DNA of 64,000 nt from Callaeas wilsoni (taxonomy: Eukaryota; Chordata; Aves; Passeriformes; Callaeidae). This document shows positions 12,601-21,600 of the stretch, in pieces (the stretch's first letter is position 1; each line of letters begins with the position of its first letter). Location of the stretch: the NCBI GenBank assembly GCA_013398955.1, contig VWPU01014166.1, positions 1 through 64,000 on the forward strand, in the 5' to 3' direction. The translations under genes were made by a program, and so were the position numbers. The notes below the pieces were generated by a model. That model saw only the letters and a list, made by a program, of their open reading frames with translations, did not search any database and was not told where the DNA came from.

Positions 12601-15600
12601 GCTCATATCTCTCCTTCTATCTCTTCCTCATGGATCCATCCATCTCATTCATCCCAGCACACACCCATCTCTCCATCCCCTTATTCTTACAACTGTCTTG
12701 TCCTTGTGAATTCACCGATCTCTCATCCATCATAGCTCACATCCATCTCTCCATCTTCTCTCACGCCCCTCCATCCATCCCATCCTGGTGGACTCATCCA
12801 TTGCTCACTCTCTCCAACTGACATTCCTCTCTTCTTTTCCTCTCACACCCCTTCCTGCATCTCATCCTTGTGCTTCCACCCACCTCTGGTCCATCCCAGC
12901 ACATGCCCAACTCACCATCTGCTCTCAACCTCTGCCAGTCATTGATCCATCCACCCACATACCTACCTCTTCCTTGTGGATTCATCCATCACTCAACCAC
13001 TCCAGCTCACATCCAGCTCCTAACTCTTCTATCCATCTTTTCTTTGTGCATTCATCCAACTCATCCATCCCAGCACACACCCATCTCTACATCTCCTCGC
13101 TTCTACATCCAGCTTTTCCTTGTGGATTCATCCATCACTCAACCATCCCAACTCACACCTATCTCTCCATCTCCTCTCACACTTTTTCCATCCACCCCTT
13201 CCTTGTGCATCTATCCATGTGATCCCTCCCAGCATACACTCATCTCTCAATCTCCCCTCAGACTTACCCATCCACCCTTTCCTGGTACATTCATCCATCA
13301 TTCGATCTTTTCAGCTTACATCCAAATCTTCATCTCCTGACTCCTGCATCCATCCTCTCCTTGTGCATCATCCATCTCATCCATTCCACCACACACCCGA
13401 CTCGCCATCTCCTCTCAAACTCTCCAGTCATCCATCCATCCATCCATCCATCCATCCATCCATCCCTTCCTTCCTGGTGGATTCATCCATCACTCCTGGC
13501 CATCCCAGCCATCCTTACCTCTATCTCCTCTCACGCTCCTCTATCCACCCCTTCCTCATAGATCCATCCAGCTCTTGTCCATCCCAACACATACCCATCT
13601 CCATCACTCCCTACACCCCTCATCAACACCCTGTTGCCCCGTTGACCCATTCCTGGCCCCATCCTGGCTGACTGCTCCACCCATCCCACAGCACCTCCAT
13701 ATGCCACCATCCTCCCAGAGGACACGGCGGTGGGGGCGGGTGACACGTTGCAGGTGCAGTGCCTGGCCCATGGCACCCCCCCACTGCACTACACCTGGGA
13801 CAAGGTGAACGGCAGCCTCTCGACGCGCGTGGCCCACCGTGCCGGCCTCCTCCGCCTCAGCCCCGTGGCCCCTGCTGACGCCGGAACCTACCGCTGCCTC
13901 GTCACCAACCGCGTCGGCACTGCCGAGGCCTTCGCCCATGTGGCTGTTCATGGTGAGCCCATCCCCAGCCTGGGTACCATTGGTGCTCCACAGTGGGTGG
14001 TGGCGGTGCCACTGGGTGCTCTCAGAGCTCTGCATCCTGCCCAGGTGATTCCGGTGCTGACGGGTACCACTGGGGCTCCACATCCCACCTGGGTGATGCT
14101 GTTGGGTACCACTGGGGATCTGCATCCCACCCAGGTTATCCTGGTGTTGCTGGGGCTCTGCATCCCACTGGGATGATGCAAGTGCCACTGGGTACCACTG
14201 GGGCTCTGCATCCTTTCCAGGTGATGCTGGTGAAGGTGGGGACATTGTTGGCAGTCCCTTGGTGGTGCAGGTGACACCAGGGAGCCTCGTCAAGGGGGTG
14301 GGTGGCACCGCCGAATTCACCTGCTCCGTCTCCGGGGACCCCCGTGCACATGTGGAGTGGCTGAAGGAAGGTGGGGAGCTGCCCCCCACCTACAGCGTGC
14401 AGGACGGGGTGCTGCGGTAAGGAACACGAGACAGGGAGGTGGGACCCCCACACAGGTCCCCCATGGGGTCCCTCACCCTGACTGTGTCCATGCAGGATGC
14501 CAGAGCTGGCGTCGGGGGCACAGGGCGTGTACGTGTGCCGGGCCAGTGCCCCGGGTGGGCAGGCGGAGGACAAGGCCACCCTCACTGTCCAGGGTAGGAG
14601 CATCACCCTGGCACCAGGGGACATGTGCACCCCCTGACCTGTCCCCCACCAGCAAGGGCACCCCAGCACCCCCATGTTCCCACACCAAGGGGCACCCCAG
14701 CACCTTCCATTTCCCTACACCCACAGGCACCCTGATACTCCTCATTGCCCCCAATGCCCGTTGTGACCCCAAATCTCTCCTCAAGCTTGCAGGCACCACA
14801 ATACCCTCCACCCTTCCCCATTCTTGTGGACATCCCAACACAATCAATCTCTCCCCACACCCACGGACACCCAAGTGCCCCCTATCTCTTCCCACACCCG
14901 TGACCACCCTGGTACCCCCAATGTCTCCCCATGCTCACGAGGGCTCCCAACACCTCTGACCTCTCCCCATTCCCACAGCCACCCCAATTGTCCCACATCC
15001 CCTCAGGAACCCTGTTTCTCCCTATCTCCCACTCTGGTGCTGGACCACAATGCCTCCCTGTGCCAGGGGTTCACCTCAAAACCGCACTGTCCCCCAAGCT
15101 CTCCCCAGGGCCCTGATCAACATCCGGACCGCCGTGCAGACGGTGCTGGCAGGGACAACAGTGGAGCTGGAGTGCCTGGGCTTGGGGGAACCTCGTCCCC
15201 ACGTCACCTGGAGCAAAGTGGGGGGCCGCATCCGCCCTGGGGTGCTGGTCCGTGCCGGCACCCTCACCATTGAGCAGGTGGAGCGGGCAGACGCTGGGCA
15301 GTACCGCTGCACTGCCACCAATGCTGTGGGCACCGTCCAGTCCCACGTCATCCTCCATGTGCAAGGTGAGCACGGGACACGGAGGTGGGGACACACACCT
15401 TGTCATTGCAGAGTGGTGACACCTCCGTGTGTCCCCAGCTGCTCCTCAAATCGCCGGGCAGCCAGAGGTGAAGGAGGTGTCCATTGGATCAGTGGCTGTT
15501 TTGTCATGCTTGGCATCTGGCTTCCCACTGCCAGAGATCACCTGGAGCAAGGTGCAATGGAGGGATGGATGGTCGGGGTGGCAGGAGGTGTGGGGGCTGC

Positions 15601-18600
15601 CTGTGGGTGCTGACCTCTCTCCACTGTGGCACAGCTGGATGGGGAGCTGCCAGCAGGTGCCAAGGCGCAGGGGAACGTGCTGACGCTGCCAGCCGTGCGC
15701 CCCGAGGATGCCGGCGTCTACACCTGTGTGGCTGCCAACCACCGTGGCCGGCAGACAGCTTACTACGTGCTGAAGGTCCAAGGTGAGGACAGACAGAGGG
15801 ACAGATGGATGGATGGGAGTGGGGGTGACATGCCCTGCCCCTCCTGACCCCCCCCATCCCTGCAGAGCACGTGGTCCCCTATTTCGGGCAGTCGCCCCGC
15901 TCCTTCCTCCCCCTGCCCACCATCAAGGATGCCTACAAGAGGTTTGAGATCCTCATCACCTTCCGACCTGATGCTGCCGATGGTGAGCCCATGTCCCCCA
16001 CATGTCCTCTGTGTCTCCCTTCATGTCCCATCCATCATTTCCCCCTCTCTTCCCTGCTGTCATCCTCCCCTCCCTTCATGCTCCCCTTGCCCTCCTTTAT
16101 CTCCCATTCTCTATTCATCTGAGAGTCTCCAATTTACTGAGGGTTTCGCCTTCATTCTGGGAGGATTTTGGGGTCCCTTAGGATGTGTCCACCACCTCAG
16201 GATGGGGACTGCCCCATCTGATCCTCTGCCACCCCTCAGGGCTTCTCCTCTACAACGGGCAGCGGAAAAACAGCGGTGCTGACTTCATCTCCTTTGGGTT
16301 GGTGGGTGGACGCCCCGAATTTAGGTGAGACCTATGAGTGGGTGCTATGGGAGAGGTGGGAGATGGGTGCCAGCACTCACCCACACCCCTTGTACCCCCA
16401 AAAAATCAGATTTGATGCTGGTTCAGGCATGGCCACCATCCGTCACCCTACAGCGCTGCGGCTGGGCGAGTACCACACCGTGCGGCTGCTCCGCAACCTC
16501 ACCTGGGGCTCACTGGGCCTGGACGGGCACCCCACTGTGAACGGCACCTCCCAGGTATCAGTTTGGGGGTGGGGTGTCAGGTGGAGGTCAGGGTGCTGGA
16601 GGTGGTGCCCACCCTCTTGTGCCCGCAGGGGAAGTTCCAAGGGCTGGATCTGAACGAGGAGCTGTACCTGGGGGGGTACCCCAACATCGGCGCTGTGGCA
16701 AAAACGGGGCTCAGCCAGGGTTTCATGGGTGAGTGGGGGGTTTTGGGGGGCACCAGGGTGAGGAGACACTGGGCATCATGTGACAGTTCTGCCCCTGTCC
16801 ACACTCCACAGGCTGTGTGCGCCAGCTCCGCATCCAAGGGGAGGAGGTGGCCTTTGGGGACATGGACCTGCAGGCACACGGTGTCACCAATTGTCCCACC
16901 TGCCAGGACCGGCCGTGCCAGGTGAGGATGGTGGGGAGGAGGTAATGCCCACCCATCCCCACCCACTGCTGACACCCATGTCACCCCTCACCCAGAACGG
17001 CGGTGTGTGCCAGGACGACGAGAGTGGCACCTACGTCTGCCGATGTCCCCACGGCTTCACTGGCAGCAATTGCGAGTACTCGCAGGCTTTGCACTGTCAC
17101 CCAGGTAGGTGACACCACTCCTTCCATGGGAACGTCATCTCAGGGTACCTCCAGGATGGGTGCTCATGGCTTGTCGCCCCACAGAGGCGTGTGGGCCTGA
17201 TGCCACCTGCGTCAACCGGCCAGACGGGCAGGGCTACACCTGTCGCTGCCACCTGGGCAAGACTGGGGAGAGGTGCACCGAGGGTGAGTGACACAGGGAC
17301 AGAGCTGGCATCATCCTGGAATATGGGGACGGGGTGGGGACCACCCCAGGGAAATGGGGACATAGCTGGGACCACTCTGGTGACATGGGTGTAGGATAGA
17401 GGACCAGTCCAGGGAGATGGGGACATTACTGGGACCACCTTGGTGACATGGAGATGGGGTGGGGCTGGGTATCACCTTGGGGACACTGGCAAGAGAGAAG
17501 GACCAGCCTGGAAAGATGGGCACCACGGGGATGGAGGCTGGGGTCCCATTCTGGGGATGTAGGTTGGGTCTCACCATAGGGTTGGACATTGGGCCCCACT
17601 GTGGGGTTGGAGGTTGGGGATAGAGGTTGGGGATGGATGATGGGGTCCCATCATGGGAATAAAGGTTGAGGATGCATGGATGGATGGATGGATGGATGGA
17701 TGGATGGATGGATGGATGTCCCACCTGGAGATGAAGGCTGGAGATGGATGTTGGGGTCCCACTCCAAGGATGGAGATGAAGGTCTCACCTCGAAGATGGG
17801 GGGGTCCCACACGGGGCACTGACTGGCATGTGCAGGTGAGGTGGTGAACGTGCCATCCTTCGATGAGGAGGGAGCCTTCGTCTCGTACCCACCCCTCACC
17901 AATGTGCACCACGAGCTGCGGCTGGAGGTCGAGTTCCTGCCACTGGCACCCGATGGGCTCCTGCTCTTCAGCGCTGGCAAAGCTGCCCCTGTCGAGGACT
18001 TTGTGGCCTTGGCCATGATCGGTGGCCACCTTGAGTTCCGCTACGAGCTGGGCTCAGGTGGGTGGCACAGAGACGGGGCACTGTGGAGAGGTGGCACTGG
18101 GGACCCTGGGAGTAAGAGGGTGACACAGCATTACCAGGGTTCACTGGCATCGAAAGGGTCCCTGAGCCACAGTGGGGTCCTGTGGCACCATTGGAGTCCC
18201 CAAATGTCAGTGGGGTCCCTGGGAGTCTTTCTGGTTCCCAAACATCACCAGGGTCCCCAAGCATCACCCAGGGCACAACTCAGGTCCCTGAGCATCCCTA
18301 GTCATCCCTGAGCGTCCCCTCCATGACACCACCCGCCCGTTCCCACAGGCCCAGCAGTGCTGCGGAGCACAGAGCCGGTGGCCCTGGGCCAATGGCACTG
18401 GGTGACAGCTGAACGGGTGCACAAGGATGGGACGCTGGTGGTGGACCATGCTGCCCCAGTGAAACGCTCCTCACCCGGCAAGAGCCAGGGGCTGAACCTG
18501 CGCAGCCCCCTGTACCTGGGGGGCACCGAGCCCCCTCTGCGCCCCCCCACCAATGCCTCCTTCCGTGGCTGCATCGGAGAGGTGAGACTCCCCTTGTGTC

Positions 18601-21600
18601 CCCTTGGAGGGGAGGTGACCCCTCTCAGGTGGGGAGGTGATTCCCCCATATTGGGGGAATGATCCCCTTGGTGGGGAGGGAGGTGGTCCCCACTGATGTC
18701 GCCTTGTTGGGGGAACGGTCCCTCTTGGTGTCCCCTTGGGAAGGTAACCCAGTTGGTGGTGTCCCCTTGGTTGGGAGGTGACCCCGTTGTTGGGGAGGTG
18801 ACTTTCCTTCACATCCCCTTGTTGGAGTTCCCTCACTGGGCTGGTGATGCCCCGCCTGGGTGTCCCCTTGGTGGGAAGTGACCCCCTTGGCAGGGGAGTG
18901 GTGCCGCTGGTGTCCCCTTGTTGATGTCCCCTCGTTGGAGAGGTGACCCTCACTGGTGTCCCCTTGGCGCGGGATGACGCCGTTGGTGTCCCGGTCGGGA
19001 AGCAACCCCGCCGGCCGAGAGGTGACGAGTGGGCGGTGTCCCCGCAGGTGTCCATCAGCGGGAAGCGGGTGGAGCTGCGGGAGCGGTTTCTGCGCAGCCG
19101 GGGGGTGCGGCCCTGCGGCCACCGCGGCCCGTGTCGGCCAGGGACCCGCGGTAAGAGCGGGGACGCGGGGGGGCGAGCGCGTGTGGGGGCGGGGGGCGCG
19201 TGCACGCGTGTGTATTTCTGCGTGTGTGTGCTGCGTGTGCGTTTGTACACGTGCACTGCAGCTGTGTGTGTGCACTGCATGTACGTTTGTGCAGTGCGTG
19301 TGCTGCGTGTGTGCACTGTATGCGCTGCATCTGTGCACTGCGTGTGTGTGCTCTCTGTGTGCAGTCGTGTGTGTGTGCACTGCACGTGTGTGGGCTGTGC
19401 ATGCATTTGTGCGGGGTGTGTGTGCTCCGTGTGTGCGCGCCCTGCGTGTGTGAGCATGTGCTGCACATTCTTGCGTGCATCCGTGTGCACTGTGCACGCT
19501 GTGTGTGCTGTGCCTGTGCTGCGCGTGTTCACTGCGCACACCTGTGCCGTATGTGCGCGCACCTGTTCCCGGCGTGCCCCGCGGGGGCCGTGCCCGTGTG
19601 TGCCAGGCACAGTCACCCATCGCCCCCAGTGACCGTGTCCCACTGTCCCCAGGCCCGCGCTGTGAGGAGGAGGAGGAGGAGGAGGCCGAAGGCTGTCACC
19701 CCTCCCGGCCCTGCCTGCACGGTGGCTCCTGTGTCCATGGCTCCTGCCACTGCCCTCCCGGATACAGCGGGGCCCGCTGCCAGCACCGTGAGGGGACAAC
19801 GCAGGGACATGGGGGGACACCTTGGGGACACCTGAGGGACACAGGGAGCATGCAGGGACGTTGCCAGCACAGTGAGGGGGGAACACATGGAGGGGCAAGG
19901 GAGGACACCTGGGGACACTTGAAGACACAGAGGAATACCTCGGGTCACTGAGGAACGTGGGGGGCATAAAGGAAAGACACGGGGACACCCAGGGACACAA
20001 GGGACGTGCACACTTGAGGATACTTGGAAATACCTGGGGACATTTTGAGACAGCTTGGGACGTGTGGGGACATGAGGGGAAGCTTGGGGACATGGGGAGG
20101 CACTTGGGGACATGGGAGGAGGTCACTTAGGGACACTTGGAGGACACTTGGCGACATAGGGGGGACACCTGGAGACCCTTGGGGATTGACTGGGGACACG
20201 GAGGGACACCTGAGGACACAGAGGGACACCTGGGCACATGGCAGGGACACATGCTTGGGGAATACTTGGGAATACCTGGGACTAATTGAAGCCACCTGGG
20301 GACACTGTTGAGGATATACACTTGGGGAGTAATTGGGGATACCTGGGAACAACTGGAGACACATGGGGACATGGTGGGGGAACACTTGGGGTCACCAAGG
20401 GGATACATGCCCCCTCTTTACCCCCTCTTCTCCCACAGGCTCGGTGCTGGCAGAGCTGGAGCAGGACTGGCAGGAGGGCAGCGGGGGTGGCGGTGGGTCC
20501 CTGCACCCATTTCCCCTTTTTATCCCCAAAATGCGGGTGAGGCCCCCTCTGACCTGCCATCTTCCCCCAGACACCCCTGGGCAGTTCAGCGCCACATTCC
20601 AGGACGGATCCTACCTGGCCCTTCCCGGGCACCTCTTCCCTCGTGGGTGAGTGACCCGGGACACCCCGGGTGGGTGCTGCACCTCCGCCATGGCACCACC
20701 CCTTTTTTGGGGTGCTGCATCCCCCAACGGCATCACTGCCTTTTTGGGTGCTGCCCCTTATCACCCACCCCCTCCCCTCGCAGCCCCCCTGAGGCTCCTG
20801 AGACCATCGAGCTGGAGCTGCGGACACGCAGCGCCCAGGGGCTGCTGCTGTGGCACGGCGCGGTGAGAGGGGGGACAGGGTGACAGGGAGGGCACTGGGC
20901 TGTGAGACCCCCTTATGGTGGGGTCTGGATGCCCCCTCTGATCACCTCCTGCTGCTCCCGCAGGAGCCTGGCGAGGGTGGCAAAGCCAAAGATTTCCTTG
21001 GCCTCGGGTTGAAGGATGGGCACCTGGTGTTCAGGTGAGGGGGTGACCGGGGTCTCCTGGCATGACATGTGGCACCCAGGGGTCCCCTGAGCCCACAAGG
21101 TGCCCCCTGAGGTGCCGTGCACACTGATGCCGTGCCCCTCCACAGCTACCAGCTGGGCAGTGGCGAGGCCACCATCACCTCTGAAGACCCCGTCAATGAC
21201 GGCGAGTGGCACCGGGTGATGGTGACAAGGTGGGCAGGGTCTGGGGTTGAGGTGAGGTTGGGGTGGGGTTGGGGTGCAGGTGCTGACAGTGCCCCGCAGG
21301 GAGGGCCGGCGTGGGCAGCTCCAGGTGGACGGAGAGGAGCCAGTGAGTGGAGAATCACCTGGATCCAATGTCATGGCCAACACAGAGGGCAGCGTCTACG
21401 TGGGTACGGTGGGACATGGGGACACGGGGGGATATGGGAGGGCATGAGGGGGGATGGGTTGGGATATAAATGGATACAGGGTGGATGTGGGATGGACATG
21501 GAGAGGACAGAGGATAAACATGGGGTGGGAGATGTGGGATGAAGATGAAATTGAACAGAGGACGGGACATAGGATGGACACGAGGTGGAGGTGGGATAGA

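Noticed and set aside
12794..13671. Several Ser/His/Pro-rich open frames
   Set aside because: Low-complexity CATC repeat with no start context or conserved motif.
17653..17730. (GATG)n as possible regulatory GATA-type cluster
   Set aside because: A simple tetranucleotide microsatellite. No conserved flanking motif.
19561..19650. Possible hidden EGF-3 exon with [10 protein letters not shown]
   Set aside because: The Cys-containing frame is an extension of the GTGC repeat, the phase does not join both neighbouring exons, and no good acceptor precedes it.
18471..20126. 551-codon open frame on the minus strand
   Set aside because: It crosses three tandem-repeat introns and the antisense of conserved HSPG2 exons. 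Composition is Thr/His/Cys repeats, an artefact of the GTGC and GGGACA repeats.
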